Origin: Priapulus caudatus | Lineage: Eukaryota > Priapulida > Priapulimorpha > Priapulimorphida > Priapulidae | Length of the DNA stretch: 41,387 nt | Direction: 5' to 3' | Assembly (NCBI RefSeq): GCF_000485595.1 | Contig: NW_014577092.1 | Coordinates: forward strand, 21,405 to 62,791 | Shown here: piece by piece, positions 33,301 to 38,174 of the stretch | Position numbering within the stretch: the stretch's first letter is position 1 | How the letters are laid out: each line of letters opens with the position of its first letter | Notes under the pieces: generated by a model | Told to the model about the DNA's origin: nothing | The model's input: only the letters and a program-made list of their open reading frames with translations | Databases searched by the model: none | Position numbers and translations under genes: made by a program

Positions 33301-33838
33301 TGCTAATATGTCCAATGTTTGGGTTTCTCATGCACCATGTAGGCTACTGCCATTTCCGTATCACTGACAAGCACGGAGATCCGCACATTGTGGCAACACT
33401 ATTTGTGCATGTTTCTATAGAAACAGATTCCTAGTTTCTACCACGCTGCTTCTACGTAGCAAATTGGTACGTAACTGATTAAGCGGTCTCAAGAAACATT
33501 AATAACAACTAATGGTGACAGTGATTAATGATATCATGGTTAATATGCTGATTTATTCTTCATTCTTGTAATTGATGTAGTGTATGTGACAAAGAGTATT
33601 GTCTTATTATTAATGATCTAAAGCAGTTAGCAAGTCAGCTTCTTGGTTTGTTATGTGTGTTTGGGGCTGGATGGCAAGCGAATTTTACAAAGTGCCCCTA
33701 CAAATCCTACAGCTTGTTGGTTTTTATTCCTTATTTCCTATTCCCTTTACTCTAGGGTATCGACATATACGTCTCCACGGTGAGGATATGGAGAGGCTGC
33801 ATCATTCCTGCATGTTTGTAGAACTGCAAGTCGAATAA
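5430..33838 (+). CDS. PLCD: Phosphoinositide phospholipase C, delta type (whole gene span, exons listed separately)
   Basis: Hydrolyses PIP2 in the inner leaflet of the plasma membrane to IP3 and diacylglycerol in a calcium-dependent way. For the 796-aa form (exons 1a to 17 plus 18b), the domains are: PH about 47-170, EF-hands about 180-310, X box about 345-484, short acidic X-Y linker about 490-515, Y box about 530-650, C2 about 672-796. Vertebrate PLC-delta proteins are about 750-790 aa. Catalytic and calcium residues are all present: H357, N358, E387, D389, H402, E436. Substrate contacts K484, K486, S543, R590 and Y592 are also present. The short [13 protein letters not shown] linker and the absence of SH2/SH3 or long C-terminal domains separate it from beta, gamma and epsilon types. 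All 17 splice joins keep frame. I cannot assign one-to-one orthology to PLCD1, 3 or 4. Confidence 0.95.
6053..6245 (+). CDS. PLCD: PLC-delta candidate alternative first exon 1b
   Basis: ATG in a strong context (GACATGG), with an in-frame TAA 27 bases upstream (6026-6028). It encodes 64 aa plus one base and ends at an excellent donor, CAG|GTGAGG (6246). Phase 1 matches the exon at 18202. The tail is basic ([11 protein letters not shown], about residues 26-36), a possible membrane, nuclear-import or kinase-site patch. The ORF itself runs on to 6391, but its end from about 6345 lies in a repeat that recurs at 6774, which argues that the true coding part stops at the donor. Confidence 0.5.
6345..7315. 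repeat. Interspersed repeat with two direct copies and a fragment
   Basis: Two related units at about 6774-6995 and 7130-7310 share a core beginning GAACCGTTTGACCCACATGT and running through TTACTCCT and GAACGTCCTATTTT. The first half also contains AGCTCGCC..TGACAT..GAGCTATTGCCAT, which matches 6345-6393. A CGTCCGTCCGTCTGTCCGTC run lies at about 6827-6846. No ORF of note; class unknown. Confidence 0.75.
7910..8279. mobile_element. Non-autonomous hAT-like element, 370 bp
   Basis: Flanked by the perfect 8-bp duplication CACATAAG (7902-7909 and 8280-8287). The left end reads TCAGTAGTGGGCAAG and the right end, in reverse complement, AGGGGTGGGCAAACTG, the familiar CAG..GTGGGCAAA type of hAT terminus. 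The interior contains GGGCCGCA-type sequence and no transposase. It lies in PLC-delta intron 1. Confidence 0.82.
8288..9285. other. Intron 1 sequence, no gene seen
   Basis: No recognisable coding or repeat structure apart from a (TA)n tract at about 9094-9130. Confidence 0.4.
9094..9130. repeat. (TA)n microsatellite
   Basis: About 18 alternating TA units with a single interruption. Confidence 0.9.
9286..9520 (+). repeat. Dispersed repeat family A, uninterrupted copy
   Basis: Matches 14170-14722 in the same orientation apart from the insertion in that copy. Shared landmarks in order: TTTTTAGCTG, GTCTGCTA, ACGTGGG, CTCCTAG, TAGTATTTC, TGTGGTC, then TGGATCTAT, GAAAATTA and GGGCAGTGG. The ends are approximate and the class unknown. 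It gives the empty-site version of the insertion in the second copy. Confidence 0.75.
10235..10424 (+). CDS. PLCD: PLC-delta candidate alternative first exon 1c
   Basis: An ORF with TGA immediately before its first ATG; a better-context ATG lies at 10337. It encodes 63 aa (or 29 aa from 10337) plus one base and ends at donor CAAG|GTAGGA (10425). The phase-1 end again fits the exon at 18202. Beyond the donor the frame runs into the transposon at 10492, so that part is not expected to be coding. This is the weakest of the three first-exon candidates: no homology, and the first ATG context is poor. Confidence 0.35.
10492..10751. mobile_element. TTAGGG-core palindromic element, copy 1 (Mutator-like ends)
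   Basis: Long imperfect terminal inverted repeats of about 75 bp: left GCTCATAGGGTCTATG, right in reverse complement GCTGAGAGGGTCTATG. They continue through CCCAGGGTACTGCC on both sides. Flanking duplication is GATACTGTG (10483-10491) against GATACTGTC (10752-10760), 8 of 9. The core holds GTTAGGGTTAGGGTTAG at 10585-10601. No ORF for a transposase. A 9-bp duplication with long inverted repeats suggests a Mutator-like non-autonomous element. Confidence 0.85.
10858..11088. mobile_element. TTAGGG-core palindromic element, copy 3
   Basis: Inverted arms 10866-10905 and 11041-11080 are identical over 40 of 40 bases. Outside them the ends are GCAGATGGGGTC and, in reverse complement, GCTCAAGAGGTC. 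The 9-bp duplication GCTAGTAGT is perfect (10849-10857 and 11089-11097). The core has interrupted TTAGGG repeats at about 10943-10990. Arm sequence differs from copies 1 and 2; termini, duplication size and core are alike. Confidence 0.87.
11108..11465. mobile_element. Large near-perfect foldback element, 358 bp
   Basis: Starts CACAGGCACTTGG and ends with its complement CCAAGTGCCTGTG. The two arms, about 170 bases each, pair almost completely around a small AT-rich loop near 11280-11300. It is flanked by the perfect 8-bp duplication CACGTATC (11100-11107 and 11466-11473). ORFs inside are mirror images of the palindrome and not genes. A diverged single arm of the same family is at 39671-39836. 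The left duplication starts only two bases after the target duplication of the preceding element. Confidence 0.9.
11512..11570. repeat. (GTGC)n-type microsatellite
   Basis: GCGT/GTGC tetranucleotide run grading into TGTG and CACG. ORFs rich in Cys-Val-Arg-Ala over it are artefacts of the repeat. Confidence 0.9.
12401..13072 (+). mobile_element. Non-autonomous hAT-like element family B, intact copy (672 bp)
   Basis: The ends are inverted repeats: left CAGGGCTGTAGT, right in reverse complement CAGGGCCGTAGT. The whole element reappears in reverse complement at 36637-37440. No ORF for transposase. I could not find a clean 8-bp duplication here (flanks TGGTTTTC and TTTTCACA share only TTTTC), so hAT assignment rests on the termini. 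Confidence 0.8.
13558..13644. repeat. Small palindromic element, ATCAGGAGTAGATAATAGGG type
   Basis: Perfect 21-bp inverted arms (ATCAGGAGTAGATAATAGGG..) enclose about 45 bases of TAATCCTATATAATCCTG tandem units. Direct ATAA flanks both sides. A relative with the same outer arm is at 41021-41082. Confidence 0.8.
13826..13890. repeat. (CT)n and (CCCT)n microsatellites
   Basis: A (TC)n run of about 16 units is followed after a few bases by five CCCT units. The Ser-Leu-rich ORFs here are artefacts. Confidence 0.9.
14170..14722 (+). repeat. Dispersed repeat family A, copy split by a transposon
   Basis: Left part 14170-14265 and right part 14580-14722 align with 9286-9520. The element at 14266-14579 sits between them with its target duplication, so it inserted after this repeat did. 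Confidence 0.75.
14266..14579. mobile_element. TTAGGG-core palindromic element, copy 2, nested in family A repeat
   Basis: Same terminal repeats as copy 1 (GCTCATAGGGTCTATG..; right end GACATAGACCCTCTCAGC). The 9-bp duplication ATAGATATG is perfect (14257-14265 and 14580-14588). TTAGGG units with a small interruption lie at 14389-14427. It is 54 bp longer than copy 1, mostly in the left arm and core. Confidence 0.88.
15002..15401 (+). mobile_element. TA-flanked GTTCACAC-family element, copy 1 (400 bp)
   Basis: Ends are inverted repeats, left GGCGCGTTCACAC and right in reverse complement GGCGTGCTCACAC, each next to TA. The interior is rich in ATTATCG/CGCGAT motifs. A reverse-complement relative lies at 29246-29593. 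A TA flank in every copy suggests TA target duplication, as for Tc1/mariner and some other superfamilies. Class not certain; no transposase. Confidence 0.75.
15402..17849. other. Intron 1 sequence, no gene seen
   Basis: Contains a poly-C run at about 15477-15487, a poly-G run at about 15721-15734 and a pyrimidine-rich stretch at about 16230-16280. A short sequence GAGCGCTGCCGCTCTGCGGC (from 16558) recurs near 28819. Nothing coding is recognised. Confidence 0.4.
17850..18026. repeat. Imperfect inverted repeat bracketing TA and GTGC microsatellites
   Basis: The left arm at 17850-17897 (TCACTGGCGACGAGATCA..ATGCTACAGC) pairs with the right arm at 17979-18026 (GCTGTAGCAT..GATCTCGCTGCCAGTGA). Between them lie CACACA, (TA)n and (GTGC)n runs. 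The flanks also carry degenerate units resembling GTTGTGCTAGCTGCCAGTTG (about 17710-18160). It lies just upstream of the first PH exon. Confidence 0.75.
18202..18363 (+). CDS. PLCD: PLC-delta exon 2: first half of PH domain
   Basis: Acceptor CTTCACTTGCAG|AT, donor T|GTAAGT; 162 nt, phase 1 to phase 1. It encodes residues 46-100 of the 1a form. Aligned to the PLC-delta1 PH domain, inositol-phosphate contacts match at K63, R65, R73, S89 and K91. The position of the usual Trp36 contact is Lys69, so affinity could differ. Confidence 0.93.
18691..18937 (+). CDS. PLCD: PLC-delta exon 3: second half of PH domain
   Basis: Acceptor CATCTCAG|TT; donor CAA|GTATCC is weak but keeps frame with the next exon. 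It encodes residues 100-182, including [21 protein letters not shown] and the invariant PH-helix Trp (W160 in [10 protein letters not shown]). Confidence 0.92.
19305..19434 (+). CDS. PLCD: PLC-delta exon 4: EF-hand 1
   Basis: The acceptor GCATTTAG|A is chosen over an AG ten bases upstream because only it fits the phase-2 end of exon 3. It encodes residues 182-225. The loop [12 protein letters not shown] (192-203) has acidic or polar residues at positions 1, 3, 5, 9 and 12, so it looks able to bind calcium. Donor AAT|GTACAA is weak. Confidence 0.88.
19676..19774 (+). CDS. PLCD: PLC-delta exon 5: EF-hand 2 (degenerate loop)
   Basis: Acceptor GGTTTCAG|AA, donor GAA|GTATGT; 33 codons, phase 0. 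It encodes [20 protein letters not shown] and then [13 protein letters not shown]. The loop is lysine-rich and lacks the acidic start residues, so calcium binding is unlikely; the helix DPEEFVRFY matches EF-hand 2 of other PLC-deltas. Confidence 0.93.
20408..20500 (+). CDS. PLCD: PLC-delta exon 6: EF-hand 3 region
   Basis: Acceptor GTCCTTTAG|AT, donor AAG|GTAGGG; 31 codons, phase 0. It encodes [15 protein letters not shown], then [16 protein letters not shown], corresponding to the segment before the X box in PLC-delta. It contains a run of five Asp. Confidence 0.92.
20851..20941 (+). CDS. PLCD: PLC-delta exon 7: EF-hand 4 region
   Basis: Acceptor TTTTGTCCAG|GC, donor GAAG|GTATAA; 91 nt, ends in phase 1. 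It encodes [20 protein letters not shown] and [11 protein letters not shown]. The IxKYEP motif is a PLC-delta landmark before the catalytic core. Confidence 0.92.
21031..21240 (+). mobile_element. tRNA-derived SINE in PLC-delta intron 7
   Basis: The head has an RNA polymerase III box A (TGGCTTAATTAG, 21040-21051) and box B (GGGTTCGCATCCC, 21083-21095) at tRNA spacing, and a tRNA-like cloverleaf region. The body continues GGTCATACCAAAGACTTGAA and ends with weak A/T-rich tails near 21240. The head and body start resemble widespread metazoan SINEs; boundaries and target duplication are not clear. Same orientation as the gene. Confidence 0.82.
21645..21762 (+). CDS. PLCD: PLC-delta exon 8: start of catalytic X box
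   Basis: Acceptor TATCTTTGCAG|GG, donor AC|GTGTGT; 118 nt. It encodes residues 320-359, including [21 protein letters not shown]357 and N358 correspond to His311 and Asn312 of PLC-delta1, the catalytic His and a calcium ligand. Confidence 0.96.
22191..22276 (+). CDS. PLCD: PLC-delta exon 9: X box
   Basis: Acceptor CATGTTGCAG|CT, donor AAA|GTGGGT; 86 nt. It encodes [20 protein letters not shown] and QKGCRCVE. E387 is the calcium ligand equivalent to Glu341. Confidence 0.96.
22446..22566 (+). CDS. PLCD: PLC-delta exon 10: X box with second catalytic His
   Basis: Acceptor CTGATTGTAG|TG, donor GA|GTGAGT; 121 nt. It encodes [20 protein letters not shown] and [21 protein letters not shown]389 (calcium) and H402 (equivalent to His356) are present. 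Most relatives have ELDCWDG or EVDCWDG; here it is EMDLWDG. Confidence 0.96.
22567..23225 (+). other. PLC-delta intron 10, nothing recognised
   Basis: No repeat or ORF of interest. A CACTTG triplet repeat lies at 22740-22757. Confidence 0.5.
23226..23394 (+). CDS. PLCD: PLC-delta exon 11: end of X box
   Basis: Acceptor TGATTTAG|CT, donor AAAG|GTAGGA; 169 nt, ends in phase 0. It encodes [20 protein letters not shown] and on to [13 protein letters not shown]436 is the calcium ligand equivalent to Glu390; K484 is the substrate-binding Lys equivalent to Lys438. Confidence 0.96.
23596..23715 (+). CDS. PLCD: PLC-delta exon 12: acidic X-Y linker
   Basis: Acceptor TTACTGCAG|GG, donor AAG|GTAGGA; 40 codons. 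GKRLPPP (K486, like Lys440) is followed by [17 protein letters not shown]. The linker is short and acidic, as in delta-type enzymes, where it is proposed to cover the active site away from membranes. Confidence 0.95.
23908..24001 (+). CDS. PLCD: PLC-delta exon 13: start of Y box
   Basis: Acceptor TGCTTCCAG|AC, donor T|GTAAGT; 94 nt. It encodes [20 protein letters not shown]543 matches Ser522 of PLC-delta1, which contacts the inositol ring. Confidence 0.95.
24133..24312 (+). CDS. PLCD: PLC-delta exon 14: Y box
   Basis: Acceptor CTGATGACAG|GC, donor G|GTAATG; 180 nt. It encodes [34 protein letters not shown] and MWNVGCQI. R590 and Y592 match Arg549 and Tyr551, which hold the substrate head group. 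Confidence 0.96.
24602..24777 (+). CDS. PLCD: PLC-delta exon 15: end of Y box and lead into C2
   Basis: Acceptor TTCCGTTGCAG|TT, donor AAA|GTGAGT; 176 nt. It encodes [33 protein letters not shown] and [19 protein letters not shown]. The NGxCGYxLKP motif is characteristic of all animal PI-PLCs. Confidence 0.96.
25478..25690. repeat. GTGTGC/GTGC microsatellite block
   Basis: About 210 bases of GTGTGCCTGCG, GTGC and related units. The long Cys- and His-rich ORFs on both strands are artefacts of this repeat. Confidence 0.92.
25942..26434. mobile_element. TA-flanked GTTCACAC-family palindrome (about 490 bp)
   Basis: Outer ends TAGCCTTGTTCACACG and, in reverse complement, TAGCCGCGTTCACACG. The TTCACACG or CGTGTGAA motif recurs inside several times together with GGTATTT/AAATACC. 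A strong hairpin lies at about 26147-26208 (ACTGGTCTGCGCTCGACAGT with its complement). Related by ends to 15002-15401 and 29246-29593. Confidence 0.75.
26643..27223. mobile_element. Non-autonomous hAT element, 581 bp, with ATCGATTAT ends
   Basis: Perfect 8-bp duplication GCCGTAAT (26635-26642 and 27224-27231). Termini TAGTGATGTCCCGATGATCG and, in reverse complement, TAGTGATGGGAATCGG; TAGTGATGGG is a known hAT terminus style. Subterminal blocks consist of repeated CGATTAT/ATAATCG. The interior is AT-rich without an ORF. Confidence 0.9.
27278..27332. repeat. (GT)n and (GTGC)n microsatellite
   Basis: A GT run of about 11 units passes into GTGC units. Confidence 0.9.
27649..27784 (+). CDS. PLCD: PLC-delta exon 16: C2 domain, first part
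   Basis: Acceptor GATTGTTATAG|AT, donor AATG|GTAAGG; 136 nt, phase 0 in, phase 1 out. It encodes [12 protein letters not shown], then [13 protein letters not shown] and TKIIMDNG. D694 in IDPYV is a C2 calcium-loop residue. Confidence 0.95.
28148..29114. mobile_element. GGGGCCCGTTGTCAG-ended element in intron 16, contains assembly gap
   Basis: Inverted ends GGGGCCCGTTGTCAGAAA and, in reverse complement, GGGGCCCGTTGTCAGAAAA. The interior includes TTAATGTTAA-type repeats near both ends. Ten N bases occupy 28650-28659. A block of about 150 bases occurs twice in direct orientation inside (28470-28620 and 28864-29009). No transposase; the class is not certain. Confidence 0.75.
28650..28659. other. 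Assembly gap (10 N)
   Basis: Ten N bases within an intronic repeat; no exon is affected. Confidence 0.99.
29168..29235. repeat. GCTACTGCTACA minisatellite
   Basis: Units of GCTACAGCTACT and GCTGCTGCAACA repeat about five times; the Leu/Gln ORF over it is an artefact. Confidence 0.85.
29246..29593 (-). mobile_element. TA-flanked GTTCACAC-family element, copy 2 (348 bp)
   Basis: Reverse complement of the 15002-15401 type. Landmarks in common: GCGCGTTCACACTGGCG, ATTAGCGGGAT, AGAATTATCCCGCTCGGCGA and AAGAAAAACCGCGAT. It carries an additional inner GCGTTCACACACACGC. TA on both sides. It lies shortly upstream of the exon-17 acceptor. Confidence 0.8.
29788..29937 (+). CDS. PLCD: PLC-delta exon 17: C2 domain, main part
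   Basis: Acceptor TCACTGCAG|GT, donor GAAG|GTGAGT; 150 nt, phase 1 to phase 1. It encodes [40 protein letters not shown] and [11 protein letters not shown]747, D749 and D755 sit at the C2 calcium-loop positions. Confidence 0.96.
30226..30481. mobile_element. TTAGGG-core palindromic element, copy 4
   Basis: Inverted arms of about 30 bp (left 30234-30262, right 30445-30474) share TATAGACCGAAGGTCCGATA with few changes. Duplication AACTTGTGC (30217-30225) against CACTTGTGC (30482-30490). TTAGGG units at 30272-30293. A second internal hairpin pairs GTTCGAATACG..TCCGGA (about 30351-30380) with TCCGGA..CGTATTCGAAT (about 30409-30439). Confidence 0.82.
31223..32551. repeat. Satellite-like array of about 146-bp units bracketed by inverted GTATCCCCCG
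   Basis: Units start at about 31289, 31435, 31581, 32177 and 32317. Each contains CTCTATAACTCG, CCCCTAATTGACCTAGCG, CTTACACATCTT, GGAGAAGGTG, CGTACCAAAACC and TTTGACC..CCTTGACCTTGATCAT. The third unit is split by an insertion at 31687-32130. GTATCCCCCG (31223-31232) and its complement (32542-32551) flank the array, suggesting it is the body of a transposon. It lies in PLC-delta intron 17. Confidence 0.85.
31687..32130. mobile_element. Insertion in the satellite array, 444 bp, hAT-like duplication
   Basis: Target duplication CTGCAACC is perfect (31679-31686 and 32131-32138). Ends AGACGTCCCAAGT and, in reverse complement, CAGAGGTCCCAAGT. It carries a TCTCCCGGTCTCACCGGGAG hairpin near the left end. 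Near the right end is a minisatellite of about 31 bases (GGCTCCCTTTCTTGGATTGC units, about 32000-32110), repeated three to four times. Confidence 0.8.
33343..33434 (+). CDS. PLCD: PLC-delta alternative last exon 18a: final C2 strand
   Basis: Acceptor TGCACCATGTAG|GC, phase 1, which fits exon 17. It encodes [16 protein letters not shown] followed by [14 protein letters not shown] and TAG (33432-33434). This matches the C2 end of vertebrate PLC-deltas (GYRHVHL..ATLFVKI). The form is 799 aa with exon 1a. I see no AATAAA before exon 18b, so the transcript may run on to the downstream signal. Confidence 0.85.
33756..33838 (+). CDS. PLCD: PLC-delta alternative last exon 18b: final C2 strand
   Basis: Acceptor CCCTTTACTCTAG|GG with a long pyrimidine tract, phase 1. 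It encodes [17 protein letters not shown] followed by [10 protein letters not shown] and TAA (33836-33838). It begins with the canonical GYRHI motif of C2 in PLC-deltas. It ends with MFVELQV where others have ASIFVYI. The form is 796 aa with exon 1a. Both last exons join exon 17 in frame, and only one can be used per transcript. Confidence 0.85.
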
Positions 33839-34002
33839 TTCTCTAGCCAGGAGACCCTGCTCATCAGCCTGTCTTCAGCATGGGGAAACTTTTGTGTGTG
33901 TTGTACTGCAGAGACCCTTAAGCAAAAGCAATGCAGTATAAGGTCTTGTGTTTGTATTCTTACTTCGCAATGAAGCATGTAAATGCATTTCAGTTGATGC
34001 CG

Positions 34003-34008
34003 AATAAA
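34003..34008 (+). terminator. Candidate polyadenylation signal AATAAA
   Basis: First AATAAA downstream of the exon 18b stop, 165 bases after it. Another AATAAA is near 34895. A 3' end shortly after 34008 is an inference. Confidence 0.6.
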
Positions 34009-34009
34009 C

Positions 34010-36460
34010 ATATTGACACAGCGTTAGTTGAGAAAAGTGCTGTAGGTTTGCGCAATTACATGGAGCAAGTTCAATTATAAAAGCATATACTTATACCATT
34101 TTAAAGCCATTAACCAGATTGCCTCCCATAAGTTTTGTGTTGAATGGACAGTTTCTAATATCAATATATCTACACTTGTGAGTACGGTATCTATATTTCA
34201 CATTTATATGTTATTGGTATAGGAAAAGGCAGATAAAGATGCAAAAAAGATAACATAGGCTATTTTTCTTTATATGTGGGGCATAAATTCCTCTTTTATT
34301 TCTAATTTGTCATTTTATTTTTACAAAGTTAGATTTTAATTATTGACATACTGATACTATAAATGTACAGCCAGCTATAGGCTGCTGATCGTTTTTACTG
34401 TTTATTTTATGCAATCAGGATATGGATAATGTTCGCTTTATCTATCAAGGATTGAGCCTCAATTGGGATTTCTCAATTTGGGGATCTAAACATAATATAT
34501 AGTGGGCATCAGTTACCATGCCAGAACAGTGATATGTGCTGTTTAAGCCTTTTAAGTGTTCATATTTCAAATTCTACCATAAACTATGACAATAATGCCT
34601 CATTTCGTTTAAGGTAATGCTGTAGTCCAGTTTTAATATGAAAAATTCTTATGATGCTAGTCTCATTTCTAATTGGTTAGTTTAGTGGTTTGTGTGTTTT
34701 GCAACCGTCTTAAGGAAGAATCGTTTTTATGGCCTTCGTGTCTATTTGGCCTTCAGGTCGTATAGCGTCATGTTAGCGATAGACATACGACGTAAGACAG
34801 ATCATTTAGGTTGCCATTGAACTAGAATTCTATCTCCACAACTTACGAATCTGTGTGAAAATTGTGCATTTTTATTTGCTTTTTGTAGTTGTTAGAATAA
34901 ATATCACAGTAACCAACATGAAACCAGGCATAAGCATTCATGAACTGGTTGTGGAATTTGAATAATGTAGGATTTCAGTGCCAGGTCATCCACAAAATAT
35001 TAAGGAAAGGCATTGTTTAACTATGTAAGTTTTTTTATGGTTAATATGCATCTTTGTTAGAAACGTATATGCTCTATTATTATGGGGAAAAAAACATTCT
35101 ATCAATAATGGGAATTTGACAATGCATGTCAAATTTAGATTTTTATGTGTAAAATGTTGATTTCTGTTCGATTTACCTTTATAATTATAGATGCGCGTGT
35201 GCCCATCGCTGATCATGGTAATGTTGCTCCGATGATTCACACACCCAGTGTTTGCTTTTAATTAATAATGCAGGAATCAAACCCAATTAAATTTAGTGTG
35301 TGGTAGGTAACCTCTACCTGTAAAGGTTGTGATGAATTTCTGTAATTAGGAATTCTGTAATTAGAATTCTGGAATTTCTGTAATTAGGAATTCCTATAAT
35401 TGGATATTACTCAAATAGAATATTTTTATATACTGGGTCCTACATAGCGGACATCATTTATAGTACGTTTCACATTGAGACCGCTGTTGGTGAGGAACGT
35501 TAGTCTAGAATTTTCGAGAGTGTTATGACACTTATTGCATAAAAAATAGTATGTGCCTACATATTTCTGTTCTCAGATATTTACCTATTAAAAGTCAACA
35601 ACGGGATGGTACCATACTACCGTAAGGCCATAAATATAGAACACAAAACCTTGTATTCTGTATCTATGGTATAACTGTGCGGACCCTGACGAAGTTGCAC
35701 TTTTGAATTGCTGTTTTGCACGTTCTAGACTGGGTGATAATCACAAAAGTGTAATTGTTTTTTATCTACCTGCTATTTACAGGATGAATTTTCTATATAG
35801 GATATATACATGCACAGTATAACTAAAACCAGCTATAGTGAAATATAAGAAATTGCAAATGGTCATTGACAGTTTGTATAACTACACTAATTATTACTAT
35901 TACATTACTGTCATTAGATTAATGTGTTTAGAAAATATTTCTAGTGAAAACTGAACCTTGAAATTTTACATGCAGTATCTGTATGAATAATCTCTATTTA
36001 AGTAACATAAAATGTGACTCAACATAAAATGTGAAACTTACAGCAGTCATGTTCATGTCAGTTATCTTCACTATTAGCAACTGTCATATATATTACAATA
36101 TTAACAAGTGTACGCGGTATTAGCTTATTCGCGTATTTCTCGTAAACTATCGTAAAGTAAAATAATGGGACGTTTAGTTAAACAGTGGTAAAGTAATTTT
36201 TCTTCATCGCAAGAGATCACTCACCTATAATAGTATATCTAGTATCTAGTATACTATATCTAGTATACTATTCTATATCTATATCTAGTATATATACTAG
36301 TATACTAGTATCTCTTTGTTAAAAAATTGTCGCACGAAAATGTGGACAGTGGTGAGGTATATTGGCAGTTAAAACACTAGATGAAATGTTTTGTATTTCA
36401 ATAATTTGGGGTAAAATAAGACTAATGTGATGTAATTCTATTTTTTACACTACAGTTTAT
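34010..36460. other. AT-rich region downstream of the PLC gene, no gene seen
   Basis: No ORF resembles a protein. Short repeats only: TAATTAGGAATTC-like units at about 35340-35400 and TAGTATA/TCTAGTATAC self-complementary units at 36230-36312. Confidence 0.45.
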
Positions 36461-36485
36461 TGTGGTTTATAATTGGTACACACTC

Positions 36486-36536
36486 AACCTTTAATACACT
36501 CGCACATACGCACGCACACGCACGCACGCACACACA

Positions 36537-36573
<37 letters not shown>

Positions 36574-36588
36574 GCACGCACGCACACA

Positions 36589-36625
<37 letters not shown>

Positions 36626-36630
36626 CCTCA
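36486..36630. repeat. (CA)n and (CACG)n microsatellite
   Basis: About 145 bases of CACACG, CACG and CA units. The His-Thr and Val-Cys ORFs on the two strands are artefacts. Confidence 0.92.
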
Positions 36631-36636
36631 CACACC

Positions 36637-37440
36637 CAGGGCCGTAGTGGCCGCCACGGCAGCAGTGGCGCTATTTTGACAAAAAAAAAAGTGCAGGGAA
36701 CCAAGGAGCTGACTGTTATCTGACGGACTGTCTGGTATTACTATTAATACTGATCAATTAGAGGTGTTATATCAGTGCTCTAAGATTTGACATGTGTATT
36801 TAATATGACAACGTGCCTATATAAGGTATTGTGATTTAAATTCAAACTTCAAAACATACAGATGTCCAGGGTCGTGTACAGGATTTGTACCAGGGTAGGG
36901 GGTCTAACCGTAACCCAAACTTGCAAGCACGCGAAGGGGGGGTCTGGTACCTTTGATTTTTTTTAAATTAGACCCCCTTAGATGCGTTTTCTGCGCGAGC
37001 AGGGGTGGTCCGGATTCCCTGGACCCCCCCCTCCTGTACACGCCCCTGGATCATGTACATAATGAAAGTATACACGCAGATTGAAAATAGGCTTATTTTT
37101 CATAATTATGTACAGATACTGATAGTATATACAATTTTGTAAACAATGTTTTATTAGTTATCATACTCATAATATATATTTTAGATACTTTAGTCAAAAC
37201 ATCAGTTTTAGCTACATTCCTTTTTTAAATTTACAAATTGACCTTTTAAAATGATCAGAATTGGTTGCTTTCAACATAGCCTGAAAATGCAGGAAATGCC
37301 AGACCCCCAGCATGGGCTTCGCGACTGCGGCGTTTCGCCGTGTCTGCCTGCACACACCATAACCGCCACTTATGCTCTTATTACTGGGTGATCCTACATT
37401 TTTCTGCAGTAGCACATTTTAGGAGGCCACTACAGCCCTG
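36637..37440 (-). mobile_element. hAT-like element family B, second copy with nested insertion (804 bp)
   Basis: Reverse complement of 12401-13072, with ends CAGGGCCGTAGTGGCC and CAGGGCTGTAGTGGCC (the latter read on the other strand). Flanks CACACACC and CGCACACG agree at 6 of 8 bases. It is interrupted at 36867-37048 by a smaller element. Confidence 0.83.
36867..37048. mobile_element. Small hAT-like element nested in family B copy (182 bp)
   Basis: Termini CAGGGTCGTGTACAGGA and, in reverse complement, CAGGGGCGTGTACAGGA. Absent from the family B copy at 12401-13072, where the flanking sequence is continuous. The core is rich in poly-G and poly-C (GGGGGGG, CCCCCCC). Confidence 0.82.
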
Positions 37441-37449
37441 CGCACACGT

Positions 37450-37860
37450 CAGGGGCGGATCCAGGAATGTCTGAAGGGTGGGGGGGTCACAAGTCATTAT
37501 ATTTGTGTTGTAGTGGCTCGGCAAGCGAGCGCAGCCAAACCGGCTGGGTGTTCGGGTTGTAAAAATTTTGTAAATAGAAGGCTTCTGAGGATAATTCTAG
37601 TGCATACATAAGGGTTATTTTTGCAGGATTTAATCACTTTATATCAAGACGTTTTCAAAATAGATACTCTGTATGGACACTAGGCCTATACACCTTTTGA
37701 ATATATTGTAAGCAAGTTGGAAGTTTTACTGAAACCAAGAAAAACTTGTGCTTTAAATGGGAAAGTAGACCATATTTGTAGAACTAGCTGGTGCCCAAAC
37801 AAACCAGGACTGTGCCAGAAAAATTATGACCCCCATGACCCCCACTTGGATCCGCCACTG
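37450..37860. mobile_element. Non-autonomous hAT element, CAGGGGCGGATCC ends (411 bp)
   Basis: Perfect 8-bp duplication GCACACGT (37442-37449 and 37861-37868). Termini CAGGGGCGGATCCAGG and, in reverse complement, CAGTGGCGGATCCAAG, a common hAT terminus. No transposase ORF. Confidence 0.92.
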
Positions 37861-38019
37861 GCACACGTACACAGCTTATTTCTCCAAGCTCAGTGGCAGC
37901 CTTCCATGATTTTTCGCGGGTGGTGTCATATTTTAGCGATCGGTGATCGGTGCAAACGAATATTATGCGAGTATTACGCAATAACCTAATATAATATCAT
38001 ATATATACTATAATATATT

Positions 38020-38060
38020 ATATGATATATATGTATATATATATATATATATATGTAATA
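38020..38060. repeat. (TA)n microsatellite
   Basis: Alternating TATATA with a GTATATA interruption, followed at about 38111-38172 by a CA-rich run. Confidence 0.9.
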
Positions 38061-38174
38061 TAATTGATCGTACAGCTTTATGGACAACCAAAAAGACATG
38101 AAAACTACTCCACGCACACACACATGCGTACACATGAACGCACGCGCACACACACACACACACACACACACATA

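Noticed and set aside
36450-36723. His/Thr and Val/Cys repeat ORFs
   Set aside because: Translation of a (CA)n/(CACG)n microsatellite.
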